Part shown: one piece after another, positions 1 through 8,888 of the stretch
How positions within the stretch are numbered: the first letter of the stretch is position 1
How the letters are laid out: every line of letters begins with the position of its first letter
Origin: JBOFSQ01 sp051651625
GTDB taxonomy: Bacteria > Planctomycetota > Planctomycetia > Pirellulales > Thermoguttaceae
Assembly (NCBI GenBank): GCA_051651625.1
Contig: JBOFSQ010000054.1
Coordinates: forward strand, 1 to 37,206
Direction of reading: 5' to 3'
DNA length: 37,206 nucleotides
The notes under the pieces: model-generated
Database searches by the model: none
The model's input: only the letters and a program-made list of their open reading frames with translations
What the model was told of the DNA's origin: nothing
Made by a program: the position numbers and the translations under genes

Positions 1-140
1 CAACGGGGCGCAAGAATTGAACCGCGTACACAACTCTTACGCCCCGTTGGGGCTACGGATTTTGTTGTGGATGCGTACCGTGGGTTCGCGGAGTACCGCT
101 CACCCACGGCTAAGTTCTGTCGCCCCGTTGGGGCGAAAAT
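1..140. repeat. Palindromic repeat element with nested hairpin
   Basis: Two copies of a short hairpin (GCCCC-GTT-GGGGC at 41-53; CGCCCC-GTT-GGGGCG at 121-135) bracket a larger nested hairpin at 78-109: an 8-base outer stem (CCGTGGGT with ACCCACGG), a symmetric TC/TC internal loop, a 4-base inner stem (GCGG with CCGC) and an AGTA tetraloop. Bases 1-10 are the cut-off inverted end of a further copy. The layout of short hairpin plus nested hairpin recurs near 23.4 kb with different sequence. It is probably a non-coding mobile-type (REP-like) repeat; no function is evident. Confidence 0.75.
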
Positions 141-210
141 ACCAGACAACCAATGTTCTCGTGCAAGCAGATTTTACTACACCCCAGAAAAACAATCCGC
201 TCCACATATC

Positions 211-238
211 TTGCAACGATACCAAAACGTGGCATAAT
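211..238 (+). promoter_or_regulatory. Sigma-70-type promoter for the pilM-like gene
   Basis: A -35 box TTGCAA (211-216) and a -10 box CATAAT (233-238) are separated by 16 bases and end 58 bases before the chosen start codon. The spacing equals that of the other promoters seen in the window. Confidence 0.5.
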
Positions 239-296
239 ACGCGGCGGATTGGTTGCGTTTTGGGCTTGTCGTAAACTTCGTGAATGGAGAATCGTT

Positions 297-2978
297 ATGG
301 CTACTACATCGGCTGTTTGGGGGATCGACGTCGGCAACTCGTCGCTCAAGGCGATTCGGTGTACGCACGGCGAGAACGGTAAAATCGAGGCCGTCGCGTG
401 CGACTTCATCGAACATACCAAAATGCTCTCGCAACCCGGCGTCGTTCACGCCGACGTTCTCGCCGAGACGTTTCAGACGTTCGCATCACGCAACGACTTT
501 CGCCGCGACAAAATCGCTATCTCCGTCTCCGGTCAGCAGACGATCTCGCGGTTTCTGCGGCTGCCACCAGTCGATCCGAAAAAGGTCGGCGACATCATCA
601 AATATGAAGCGCGGCAGTGGCTCCCGTTTGCGATGGACGAAGTAATCTGGGACTTCCAAGCCATCGGCGATACCGATACCCCCGGCGACGACTTCTTCGA
701 CGCCGAAGTCGGGATGTTCGCAATGAAACGCGACATCGCCTTCAAACATATCAAACCGTATGTCGATGCCGACTTCGACGTCGATTGCGTTCAGAGCGCA
801 CCGCTCGCACTCTACAACTACGCCGTCTTCGACATCCTCCGCCGCGCCGAACACCAATACAAACTCGATCCAAACAACCCGCCCGAACGAATCGCTATCC
901 TCTCCGTCGGCACCGACTCCAGCGACATCATCGTCACCAACGGCTTCTCGATCTGGACACGCAGCATCTCCATCGGCGGTCACAACTTCACCAAAGCTCT
1001 CATAAAGGCCGTTAAGCTCACGCACTCCAAAGCAGAATATCTCAAACGCAACGCACAAACCGCACAAGACCCGAAGGCTGTATTTCAAGCGATGCGTCCG
1101 GTCTTCAACGAGATGCTCACCGAAGTACAGCGGTCGATAGAATACTACAAGAGCGTTCAGAAAGGTGCGGAGATTTCAAAAATCTATGCCGTCGGTAACG
1201 CTGTGAAGTTGCCGGGGCTGCGGCAATTCTTGGGACAAAACTTGGGGATCGAAGTCGAGCGCGTTCAAAGTTTCCACCGTCTAACGGGGAACGACGTGCT
1301 TGCCAATCCAGAGTTTCGCAATAACGTCTCGGCGTTTGCGGTGCCGTATGGACTCGCGGTGCAGATGCTTGGTGAGGCGTCGCTGTCGATCAATTTGATC
1401 CCGAAAGAGATTGTCGTAGACCGCATCATTCGCAGCAAAAAACCGTGGGCACTCGCGGCGGCGGCGGCGATTCTGCTCGGACTTACCGTGCAGTTCCTAG
1501 GTGCGTCGTGGGCGTTGAGTCGCGTTTCGACTGGCGAATACAGTGCGGCGGAGGCGAAGGCGAAGGCCGCACAAGACCGTTCGTCGAAACTCACGAGCGA
1601 GTGTTCGGCGGCGAAGTCGAAGTTCACCGAGATCGACACCATCGGCAAAAACCTCACCGGCACAGTCGAGGGACGTATAATATGGTGCGAACTTTTTCGC
1701 GCGATCAACGAAGCTCTCCCGCAAGAACGCGACCGTCTCGATGGCCGCGACATTTCGGATATTGAAAACCAAGACCGCGTTTTCATCACGAGCATCGACA
1801 CGATTGCAATCGAAGACGTGACCGAGTGGTGGGACCAGATCAAGGCGTTTGAACTCTACGTCCCCGACGACCGCGAACTGTTAGAGGCAGGCGTTGAGGC
1901 TGAAAAACTCCCGCCGATGGAAGACCTCGCAGCCCGCATCGCCCTGCTTCCGCCGCTTGAAAAGGGTGCGGCGAAGATCGTGCAGATCACCGGTTATCAC
2001 TTTCACAATCCGGGGAACATCACCGGGAAAGAGGGGGTTCTGCTTGGTGCCCACTATCTCCGCGAGACGTTCCTGAAGAATCTTAAGTACCATCAGCTTC
2101 AGCTCCCGCCGGGGATGAACGCGCAGCTTCAAGCGGGTGGCGCGCAGGCGAAGACCGAAGAGGTCTCGATGCGTGAACTCGGCATCTACTACCCGACGCT
2201 CCTCTCGACTCCCGAAGTGACCGAGACGCAGATGATCAATCCGCGCGTCTTGCTGGAGAAGTTTATTGAGAACGCGAAGAAGGCGAGCGAGATGATGAAG
2301 AAGCGTCAGCCGAACGCCCTCACCGGTGGCGGCGGAATGGGCGGCTCACCGATGGGCGGCAGCGGCCCGATGGGTGGCGGAATGGGCGGGTCGCCGATGG
2401 GCGGCGGAATGGGACGCGGTGCGACAGGCGGTTTCGGCGGCAGCGGCGGTTCGTTTGGCGGCGGAATGGGCGGCGGACAAGGTGGTATGATGTCGCTTCC
2501 GAATCCGTTCTCGCCTCCGGCGGTGAGTTTGCGGTCGTCGTCGCAGAGTGGCGGAATGGGGCCGGGTTCCAGTGGAATGGGGCCGGGCGGCGGAATGGGC
2601 GGTGGTGCGGGGAACATGAGCATCAACGTTGACGAGATCGACGAGAAAGACAAAGTGGTTGTACGTCGTTTCGACTTTGTGATTCAGTTCGCGTGGTTCG
2701 AGACGCCGCCGAGTGTACGCGAGGCGAAAAAACTTGAGGCGGAACAGAAGGCCGCAGCGGCAGACGCTTCAGGTGGCGGTACTGCGGGTTCACCAGCGTC
2801 GCCAACGTCAACCGTTCCTGCTGCACCGACGAGTCTCTCGCTCGATGGTGAGGCAAACACAACCGACACCCTCGAAGCACCGTCAGAAACAACGCACCCC
2901 GACGATACCACACCCGCCGACGACACGTCGTCAATGGACGATGCGCCGGAAGATACGACAACGCCCCAACCTGAATAA
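297..2978 (+). CDS. PilM-PilN fusion-like type IV pilus / type II secretion assembly protein
   Basis: This 893-residue protein begins with an actin-like PilM domain (about residues 1-370). The phosphate-1 motif DVGNSSLKA is at 11-19, a second nucleotide-binding segment (GTDSSD) at about 205, and the adenosine motif VGNAVKLPGL near 299. A single membrane helix (about 382-408) and a coiled coil follow, as in PilN. Residues about 675-775 are low complexity, rich in GGMGG and PMGG; the tail is Thr/Pro/Asp-rich. PilM normally is a separate cytoplasmic protein binding the PilN tail, so this is a natural PilM-PilN fusion extended by disordered segments. The open frame runs 48 codons further upstream, but the ATG at 297 has GGAGA six bases before it and starts exactly at the PilM fold. 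The next gene encodes a related Gly/Met-rich membrane protein. The exact machine (pilus or type II secretion-like) is not decided here. Confidence 0.85.
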   Translation: MATTSAVWGIDVGNSSLKAIRCTHGENGKIEAVACDFIEHTKMLSQPGVVHADVLAETFQTFASRNDFRRDKIAISVSGQQTISRFLRLPPVDPKKVGDIIKYEARQWLPFAMDEVIWDFQAIGDTDTPGDDFFDAEVGMFAMKRDIAFKHIKPYVDADFDVDCVQSAPLALYNYAVFDILRRAEHQYKLDPNNPPERIAILSVGTDSSDIIVTNGFSIWTRSISIGGHNFTKALIKAVKLTHSKAEYLKRNAQTAQDPKAVFQAMRPVFNEMLTEVQRSIEYYKSVQKGAEISKIYAVGNAVKLPGLRQFLGQNLGIEVERVQSFHRLTGNDVLANPEFRNNVSAFAVPYGLAVQMLGEASLSINLIPKEIVVDRIIRSKKPWALAAAAAILLGLTVQFLGASWALSRVSTGEYSAAEAKAKAAQDRSSKLTSECSAAKSKFTEIDTIGKNLTGTVEGRIIWCELFRAINEALPQERDRLDGRDISDIENQDRVFITSIDTIAIEDVTEWWDQIKAFELYVPDDRELLEAGVEAEKLPPMEDLAARIALLPPLEKGAAKIVQITGYHFHNPGNITGKEGVLLGAHYLRETFLKNLKYHQLQLPPGMNAQLQAGGAQAKTEEVSMRELGIYYPTLLSTPEVTETQMINPRVLLEKFIENAKKASEMMKKRQPNALTGGGGMGGSPMGGSGPMGGGMGGSPMGGGMGRGATGGFGGSGGSFGGGMGGGQGGMMSLPNPFSPPAVSLRSSSQSGGMGPGSSGMGPGGGMGGGAGNMSINVDEIDEKDKVVVRRFDFVIQFAWFETPPSVREAKKLEAEQKAAAADASGGGTAGSPASPTSTVPAAPTSLSLDGEANTTDTLEAPSETTHPDDTTPADDTSSMDDAPEDTTTPQPE

Positions 2979-3046
2979 GAACACGAAGTGTAAGCGAGTG
3001 CCCGCGTGAGAGCGGCCGTAGCGTCCACGAATAGCCGTCAGGATGG

Positions 3047-3066
3047 ATTCCCGCCTACGCGGGAAT
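3047..3066. repeat. ATTCCCGC / GCGGGAAT short hairpin repeat
   Basis: An 8-base perfect stem (3047-3054 with 3059-3066) with a CTAC loop. It matches the widespread dispersed hairpin repeat whose chance translation reads DSRLRGND. A diverged copy is at 23672-23691. It lies between the two pilus-like genes, so the upstream extension of the next reading frame is not genuine protein. Confidence 0.7.
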
Positions 3067-3114
3067 GACGGAGTAAACCGCAAACCGATACAAAATCACC
3101 ACAAGGAGCTAATC

Positions 3115-5058
3115 ATGGCCAAATCAAAGTCGCAGGGAGTTTCTCTTGAGCAGATCAAGAAGCACGCCTTTTGGGGAGTGATTCCGCTGGTGGTACTGGT
3201 GTCGTTTGGTGTCACGGTGATGGCGGTGATGGCGGTGAGCGCGAGTTTTGAGAAACGCAAGAGCGAGCTGGAGAACCAGAAGAAATCTACCGAGTCGATC
3301 GCGCAAAACCAGACCCACCCCAACAACAAAACAATCGACGACATCAAGAATCACACGCAAGACTTGCGTCGCCGTGTGAGTGATGCGTGGGTCACGCTTC
3401 AGGCCGACCAGATTCGCCGCAGCACTTGGCCCGCGAACTTGGGCGAAGACTTTCTCAAAACGATTCGCACGAAACGTTTTGGCGACGACATCGCTCACCC
3501 GCTCCGCGAAATCTATCGCGGATTTATCAACAAGGCACTGCCAGCGATGGAGGTGACTGCGCAGCGGCGACGACTGATGCTCAAGGTCGGTAAGGCAACG
3601 GGCGGCTGGCGCGAGATCGACCCCGCAACAGGATTGCCAACGGGTAGGTCGTGCCGCGAAGACGAAGTGACGCTCGACCCAAGTGACCCAACCAAAAAGA
3701 GCGGCTGGACCGAGGCCGACAAACAGCGTAGCACGATGGGGATGATCGACACACTCTCCGGCGGAATGAGCGGGGGAATGACGGGTGGTTCCAGTATGTC
3801 GGGCGGTGGTGGAATGGGGCGTCCGCCGGGTGGCGGCGGGATGGGTTCGCCGCGACCATCGAGCAGTGGCGGGATGGGTTCGTCGCGTCCGCCGGGTGGT
3901 GGCGGAATGGGTAGTACGTCGATGGGGAGCGGCGGTTCAACAATGGGCGGCGGTGCTGGTGCTGGCGGCAACATGAACGATGTTGTAACGAATCAGTACG
4001 AGAAATGGGAAGGGATCGTCGATTGGGACGCGCCTGAGATTTACGGTGTCCGCAGCGGTTGGGACTTGTCGCAGCCGCCGACGCCGAAAGAAATTTGGTA
4101 CGCCCAAGAAGACCTGTGGGTTTACGACGCACTCATTTCGGTTGTCGTGAAGTCCAACGCCGGTGCGACGGGGCCGCACAACGCGAAGATCAAGCGGATC
4201 GAAGGAATCTTGATTGGTCAAGCGGCGTCGTTCGCTGTTGCGGAGCAGTTTATGAAGTCGCTCAACATGTCGATGGGTGCGGGCGGCATGGGAATGGGCG
4301 GCGGGCCGGGCGGTATGGGAATGGGTGGCAGCGGGCCGGGCGGAATGGGAATGGGCGGTAGCAGCGGGCCGGGCGGCATGGGTATGGGTGGCAGCGGCCC
4401 CGGCGGGATGGGCGGTGCTACGGCGGCGGCGACTGCGAAAGAGTCGCGCGACGCTATCGAAACTCGCATCCTCGACTACCGTTACATCGACCTCAAAGGA
4501 CAGCCGCTTCTTGCGTCGGACACGCCGCCGTTTCCACAGTTCAAACGTATGCCGGTCGTGTTGCGTCTGGTTGTTGACCAGCGTTACATCCCCGACATCT
4601 TGGTCAACTGTGCGAACTGCCCGATGCCGATAGACGTGTTTTTCGTGAAGTACAACTCACCGGAGGCACCGTCATTCGACTTGTCGCAACACTTGGGAAC
4701 GGCGTCGATGGGCGGCAGCATGGGTGGGATGGGCGGTTCGTCTTCGGGGCCACCGATGGGCGGCGGCGGTGGCGGTGGCGGAATGAGTGCGCGTTCACCG
4801 AGTATGGTTTCGAGTTCACGCGGTTCTGGTGGTGGCAGTTCGGCATCGGGAACGGGCGGACGCGCCGGTGCGGGCGGAATGGGCGGTGCTCCCGATGGCA
4901 GCGGACAAGGGGCGCAGTTCGATGGCACCGTCGGCATCTACGGACCAGAAAGTATTCCGATTGAAATCTACGGCGTTGTCAACATCTTCAACCCGCCCGA
5001 TGACAGCCTCAACGAAACGGAAGATGCCGAAGCGGGAACGGGAACCAGTAGCAAGTAA
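3115..5058 (+). CDS. Gly/Met-rich single-pass membrane protein, pilus-associated (hypothetical)
   Basis: This 647-residue protein has a short basic N-terminus, one membrane helix (about 19-42), then a charged, probably coiled-coil stretch (about 45-100). Three Gly/Met/Ser-rich low-complexity stretches follow (near residues 230-320, 385-440 and 545-610), with repeated GGMGMGG and GGSGPGG units. Between them are ordered-looking segments, including WEGIVDWDAPEIYG and YRYIDLKGQPL. The topology (cytoplasmic tip, helix, coiled coil, periplasmic domain) resembles PilO/GspM-type assembly proteins, and it directly follows the PilM-PilN fusion, which has the same kind of low-complexity segments. I infer that they work in one complex; no family motif proves this. 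The start at 3115 has AAGGAG five bases upstream; the frame extends further up only through a hairpin repeat. Confidence 0.75.
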   Translation: MAKSKSQGVSLEQIKKHAFWGVIPLVVLVSFGVTVMAVMAVSASFEKRKSELENQKKSTESIAQNQTHPNNKTIDDIKNHTQDLRRRVSDAWVTLQADQIRRSTWPANLGEDFLKTIRTKRFGDDIAHPLREIYRGFINKALPAMEVTAQRRRLMLKVGKATGGWREIDPATGLPTGRSCREDEVTLDPSDPTKKSGWTEADKQRSTMGMIDTLSGGMSGGMTGGSSMSGGGGMGRPPGGGGMGSPRPSSSGGMGSSRPPGGGGMGSTSMGSGGSTMGGGAGAGGNMNDVVTNQYEKWEGIVDWDAPEIYGVRSGWDLSQPPTPKEIWYAQEDLWVYDALISVVVKSNAGATGPHNAKIKRIEGILIGQAASFAVAEQFMKSLNMSMGAGGMGMGGGPGGMGMGGSGPGGMGMGGSSGPGGMGMGGSGPGGMGGATAAATAKESRDAIETRILDYRYIDLKGQPLLASDTPPFPQFKRMPVVLRLVVDQRYIPDILVNCANCPMPIDVFFVKYNSPEAPSFDLSQHLGTASMGGSMGGMGGSSSGPPMGGGGGGGGMSARSPSMVSSSRGSGGGSSASGTGGRAGAGGMGGAPDGSGQGAQFDGTVGIYGPESIPIEIYGVVNIFNPPDDSLNETEDAEAGTGTSSK

Positions 5059-5088
5059 TCAATACGGTACACGGTTACATTCCCAACA

Positions 5089-5133
5089 TCCTATGCGACC
5101 TATATGGCCTATAGGTCATATAGGTCGTATCGA
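5089..5133. repeat. CCTATAGG-type palindromic repeat
   Basis: An AT/GC palindromic run built from CCTATATGG, CCTATAGG and TATAGGTC units lies in the spacer before dxs. Related runs occur at 18912-18966, 19919-19972 and 30056-30091, always between genes. Confidence 0.65.
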
Positions 5134-5177
5134 GTTGAAACATTTCGCCTCCAGCCTCTAATCCCTCGCCTTTCCCT

Positions 5178-7169
5178 ATGCCTCGTCTCCTGCCGTCTTT
5201 GAGTCTGCTGCTTCCGACGCTGAAGTCACCGCAGCAGCTCCACGAGTTGTCGCTTGTGCAGTTGCGGCAGCTCGCGCAGGAAATCCGCGACGAGCTTTGC
5301 CATCTTTCCGAACGGCGCACGCTCCACTTCGCATCGAATATGGGAGTGGTTGAACTTGCGATAGCACTCCACAGCGTCTTCGACTTTCGCCGCGACCGCC
5401 TTCTCTGGGACACCGGTCATCAAGTCTATCCACACAAGATGCTCACGGGGCGTTTCGATCAGATGGAGACGATCCGCACGCGCGGCGGCCTCACCGGTTT
5501 TCCAAACCCGCAAGAGAGCGAATACGATTTGATGATGACCGGCCACGCCGGAACGAGCGTCGGGACGGCGTTGGGACTAGCGTGCGGCGACACGCTCCTC
5601 GGCGAGACCGACAGACACAGTGTCGCGGTTGTCGGCGACGCAGCGTTTGCGTCGGGACTAATTTTTGAGGCGATGGGGCACTGCGGTTGGCTCAGAAAAA
5701 ACATGACCGTCGTTCTCAACGACAACGGCATGGCGATCTGTCCGCGTGTCGGCGGGATTTCGATTTTTCTCGACCGATTGCGAATGGCTCGCACTTATCT
5801 CGGTTTCAAAAACACCATCCGCAGCGGCGTGCGAACGCTCCCGCTCGTCAACCGATTCACAGAGCGGTTTTTGGGGAGCGTGAAGTCGGCGATCAAGGCT
5901 GGTTTTCTCGGCGGGATGTTGTTTGAGGAACTCGGTTTCCGCTACATCGGCCCGATAGACGGTCACGACATCGGTCAGCTTCAAAAGTTTTTGCGACTCG
6001 TTCGTTCATACAACGAACCTGTTTTGCTTCACGTTCTCACCGAAAAGGGGCGTGGTTTTCGTCCCGCCGAAGAGAACCCGACGGCGTTTCACGTCCCCGA
6101 ACCGGAGACGATTTCACACCCGCCAGCACCGGCGGTGAAACCGGTTGCGGCTCGCGGGAAAAATCGGTACTTTGTAGCAGAAACGGCGAGTGAGCCTGCG
6201 CCGCCGTCGCACGCATTTGCCGCAGCGACGTTTACGCAAGTTGCACGCGAGAAACTGTTTGACGTTCTTTATCACGACAAAAAAGTTTGCGTCATAACGG
6301 CGGCGATGTGTCAGGGAGCGATGCTCGAACCGGTTCGCGCGCGTTTTCCCGACAGATTCTTCGACGTTGGGATTTGCGAATCGCATTCGGTTAACTTCGC
6401 CGCCGGACTTGCGCGTGCGGGGATGCGGCCAGTTGTCTGTCTCTACAGCACGTTCCTTCAGCGGAGTTACGACCAAGTCTTCCAAGAAGTTTCGCTGGCG
6501 AACTTGCCGATCACGCTGCTGATTGATCGTGCGGGGATTGTCGGTGCAGACGGGCCGACTCACCACGGCGTCTTCGACATCGCCGCACTCCGTCCGTTTC
6601 CGAATCTTGTCTTGATGGCACCGTCGCACGGTGAAGACCTTGAGGCGATGATTAAGCTTGCAACTTCGCGTGATTTTGGTCGGCCATCGGTGATACGTTA
6701 TCCGAAGGCGGTTGTGCCGCCGGATGTTCGTGTTTGGGAACCGCTGGCGTTCGGCAAGGCGGAGACGGTGCGAAAGGGGAACGATGGCGTGGTCGTCGCG
6801 TGCGGCGGACTGCTTGCGGTTCCCGACGAAGCGGCGAAGGAACTTGGCAAGAATCTCGATGGTCGCGGGCGCGTTGATCTTGGTGTGATCAACGCACGGT
6901 TTGTCAAACCGCTCGACACCGAAACGATTTTGCAGCCGCTTCGTGACGGAAAGTTTTTGATAACGATTGAAGAAGGAGTTTTGGCGGGTGGATTTGGGAG
7001 TGCAGTTCTTGAGGCGGCGTGCGACGAACATCTCGACACGCGACGCCTCTACCGAATGGGAATCCCCGATGTTTACGTCGAACACGGCGAGCGCGGCGAA
7101 CTCCTCCGCGATGTTGGCCTCTCGGTCGAAAACCTCAAAATAATCTGCCGCAAGATGATTGGACGGTGA
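5178..7169 (+). CDS. dxs: 1-deoxy-D-xylulose-5-phosphate synthase
   Basis: Thiamine-diphosphate enzyme that condenses pyruvate and glyceraldehyde 3-phosphate to DXP, the entry step of the MEP isoprenoid pathway. At 663 residues it is slightly longer than the usual 620-640. Visible motifs are HFASNMGVVEL (H50), GHQVYPHKMLTGR (H81), TGHAGTSVG (121-129) and the diphosphate-Mg motif VVGDAAF (about 151) to NDN (181-183). The second-domain catalytic segment is ICESHSVNFAAGLA, followed by YSTFLQRSYDQV and DRAGIVGADGPTHHG. Two motif changes stand out: GDG is usual where GDA is seen, and EQHA where ESHS is seen; the Glu is kept. No clear Shine-Dalgarno precedes the ATG at 5178, so the start could differ by a few codons. 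ispH of the same pathway is about 3 kb downstream on the other strand. Confidence 0.93.
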   Translation: MPRLLPSLSLLLPTLKSPQQLHELSLVQLRQLAQEIRDELCHLSERRTLHFASNMGVVELAIALHSVFDFRRDRLLWDTGHQVYPHKMLTGRFDQMETIRTRGGLTGFPNPQESEYDLMMTGHAGTSVGTALGLACGDTLLGETDRHSVAVVGDAAFASGLIFEAMGHCGWLRKNMTVVLNDNGMAICPRVGGISIFLDRLRMARTYLGFKNTIRSGVRTLPLVNRFTERFLGSVKSAIKAGFLGGMLFEELGFRYIGPIDGHDIGQLQKFLRLVRSYNEPVLLHVLTEKGRGFRPAEENPTAFHVPEPETISHPPAPAVKPVAARGKNRYFVAETASEPAPPSHAFAAATFTQVAREKLFDVLYHDKKVCVITAAMCQGAMLEPVRARFPDRFFDVGICESHSVNFAAGLARAGMRPVVCLYSTFLQRSYDQVFQEVSLANLPITLLIDRAGIVGADGPTHHGVFDIAALRPFPNLVLMAPSHGEDLEAMIKLATSRDFGRPSVIRYPKAVVPPDVRVWEPLAFGKAETVRKGNDGVVVACGGLLAVPDEAAKELGKNLDGRGRVDLGVINARFVKPLDTETILQPLRDGKFLITIEEGVLAGGFGSAVLEAACDEHLDTRRLYRMGIPDVYVEHGERGELLRDVGLSVENLKIICRKMIGR

Positions 7170-7188
7170 CGGCGAGCGGTGGGTGTAT

Positions 7189-7289
7189 ACCCGTTACGGG
7201 TAGATTTGTAGGCTTCGCCCTCCATAAGACCGCGGCCTCGATGGGCCGCTACCGTTTTGGTACGGGAAATTCAAACCGTCTTGAGTATA
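7189..7289 (+). repeat. 90-base three-hairpin repeat, copy 1
   Basis: About 90 bases nearly identical to 25130-25230. Three consecutive hairpins can be drawn: CCCG-TTA-CGGG, GCGGCC-TCGATG-GGCCGC and ACC-GTTTT-GGT. Both copies stand upstream of a plus-strand gene, here rsmE about 105 bases further on. It could be a dispersed repeat or a structured leader RNA; the sequence alone does not decide. Confidence 0.7.
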
Positions 7290-7393
7290 AACCCGCCGGT
7301 AGAACCACCCAAAACGCCAAATTAACGTTTCCGAACTGGTCCTGATGTACAAATGCCCGTCACCGTTCGCGGACTGTTTTCATCATCCCCACA

Positions 7394-8236
7394 ATGACTG
7401 ATCGTTATTTTCTTGATGCTTCTTGTTGCGAAGTTGGTTCGCGTGTTGTGCTTTCGGCGGAGGAGTCGCATCATCTTGTTCGCGTGATGCGCGGGGCGGT
7501 TGGGACGCGAGTTGCACTCTTCAGTGGTTGTGGCGAGGAATGGATCGGCACCGTCGCAGAAGCCGACCGTCGCGGAGCGGCTGTCGAAATTGTCATTACT
7601 GAAAAACTCCCAGCAGTGCCGGTTCCGCAGCCGCGTCTTACAATTATCACTGCGCTTCCGAAAGGTGATCGCCAGAAGTGGCTCGTCGAAAAACTTACCG
7701 AGCTTGGTTGTCACAAACTTGTCCCGCTTCGGTCGGCGCGGAGTGACGTTGCGGCGGATGCGGGCGTCGTCGCGCGGTTGCGGCGGCAGGTGATCGAAGC
7801 GGCCAAACAGTGCTGGCGTTGCCTGCTGATGGAAATCGCGGACGAAACGCGACTGGAAGATTGCGTTTCCGCGAACAGTCACGCTGAAGACGCAGCGACA
7901 CCACTTGCGACAACGCTGCGACTCATCGCACATCCAATCAGCGACGCTGAATGCGGCCAACGCCGACTCGCAGACTTTTTCGCAGCGTCTACAGATTCGA
8001 CGAACGAACCGCAAACGTGGAGCGATGTCGAAGTGATAATCGGTCCCGCTGGTGGATTCACGTCGAACGAAGTTGAGACGGCACTTGCAAACGGTTGGCG
8101 TCCGCTCGACCTCGGCCCGACGCGACTTCGTACCGAAACCGCCGCCATCGCCATCGCGGCTCGCATCACCGAAGTTGCATGCAATTCCGTCGTTCCGACA
8201 AAACTGGAAACGACGGAATTGCCAAACTTGCAATAA
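7394..8236 (+). CDS. rsmE: 16S rRNA m3U1498 methyltransferase
   Basis: RsmE is a SPOUT-fold enzyme that methylates N3 of U1498 in 16S rRNA using S-adenosylmethionine. The 280-residue protein has the N-terminal PUA-like part (SAEESHHLVRVMR at about 21-33) and the segment ITALPKGDRQKWLVEKLTEL. The trefoil-knot SAM motifs are IIGPAGGFTSNEV (about 217) and LGPTRLRTETAAI (about 236). The length is slightly above the usual 240-250 because of an insertion near residues 165-205. The frame opens at the ATG at 7394 with no recognisable ribosome-binding site. It is convergent with the next gene, only 16 bases away. Confidence 0.92.
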   Translation: MTDRYFLDASCCEVGSRVVLSAEESHHLVRVMRGAVGTRVALFSGCGEEWIGTVAEADRRGAAVEIVITEKLPAVPVPQPRLTIITALPKGDRQKWLVEKLTELGCHKLVPLRSARSDVAADAGVVARLRRQVIEAAKQCWRCLLMEIADETRLEDCVSANSHAEDAATPLATTLRLIAHPISDAECGQRRLADFFAASTDSTNEPQTWSDVEVIIGPAGGFTSNEVETALANGWRPLDLGPTRLRTETAAIAIAARITEVACNSVVPTKLETTELPNLQ

Positions 8237-8252
8237 ACTCTACTCACACGTC

Positions 8253-8888
8253 CTACCGAGTTGCGCCGCCTGTTGGTGCGGTGGCGGTGTCGTATGGTGC
8301 GGCGGGTGCGGTGCTGTCGGTGGGTGTCGCCGACGTTTGGTCTGTCGCGGCGGCAGCTTGTTGTGGCTGCTGAACCGCAATCGGGGCGATCTGTTTCGTC
8401 GCGTTGTTCGCCGCGAAGACTTGCACGAGGTCGTTCGCATCGAAGCCGACGCGGACAAACTGTCCGTTCTCAACCGCCGGATTCCCCGCGATGAACGCAC
8501 CTTGAGGACTGCGAACGATGAGTTCACCACCGGCGGTCGGCGACGCGCCCATTTCGGTGAAGAATCGCCACTGGTTCATCGGTGTATTGGCGAGGTTGTC
8601 GGGCGTTGTGAAGAGGCGGTTGGCCACGAGCACGCTACCGGAAACTTGGTTCGCCATCAGGTGATTGGCGATGAGGGCACCGCTGGTGACGGTACCGCCG
8701 TCTTTGATGACGACGAGCGGAGCCTCGGCCTTGTCTGGGTGCATCGTGAAGTCTTTCGTGACCTTGAGCGAGCCGACTTCGAGTGTGTCGAACTTACTCT
8801 CGTTCCCCTTTACAGCGAAGATGGCAATCGCGGCCACGGCCCCACCTACGAGTGCGGAAACGATTGATGTGGTGATTTGGTCTTTCAT
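8253..8888 (-). CDS. Small membrane-anchored hypothetical protein with beta-repeat-like body
   Basis: I do not recognise this 211-residue protein as a named family. It has an N-terminal membrane helix (about 8-26) after a short MKDQ lead, so it is probably anchored in the inner membrane facing the periplasm. A body of short repeated beta-like phrases follows (LEVGSLKVTKDF, GGTVTSGALIANHL, NQVSGSVLVANRLF, GGELIVRSPQGAF). The tail is Gln/Ala/Thr/Pro-rich and probably disordered. The phrase pattern suggests a small beta-helix or beta-solenoid. The start at 8888 was chosen because AAGGAAGG lies just upstream; the frame stays open 72 more codons but without a signal. It converges on rsmE. Confidence 0.7.
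   Translation of the reverse strand: MKDQITTSIVSALVGGAVAAIAIFAVKGNESKFDTLEVGSLKVTKDFTMHPDKAEAPLVVIKDGGTVTSGALIANHLMANQVSGSVLVANRLFTTPDNLANTPMNQWRFFTEMGASPTAGGELIVRSPQGAFIAGNPAVENGQFVRVGFDANDLVQVFAANNATKQIAPIAVQQPQQAAAATDQTSATPTDSTAPAAPYDTATAPTGGATR

Noticed and set aside
3043..3114. Upstream extension of the Gly/Met-rich protein (DSRLRGND peptide)
   Set aside because: It is a translation of a widespread short hairpin repeat; the ATG at 3115 has a good ribosome-binding site.
6114..7085. Long minus-strand open frame opposite dxs
   Set aside because: It lies entirely within the strongly recognisable dxs gene and its product has no plausible domain; the GC-rich third codon positions keep the opposite frame open.
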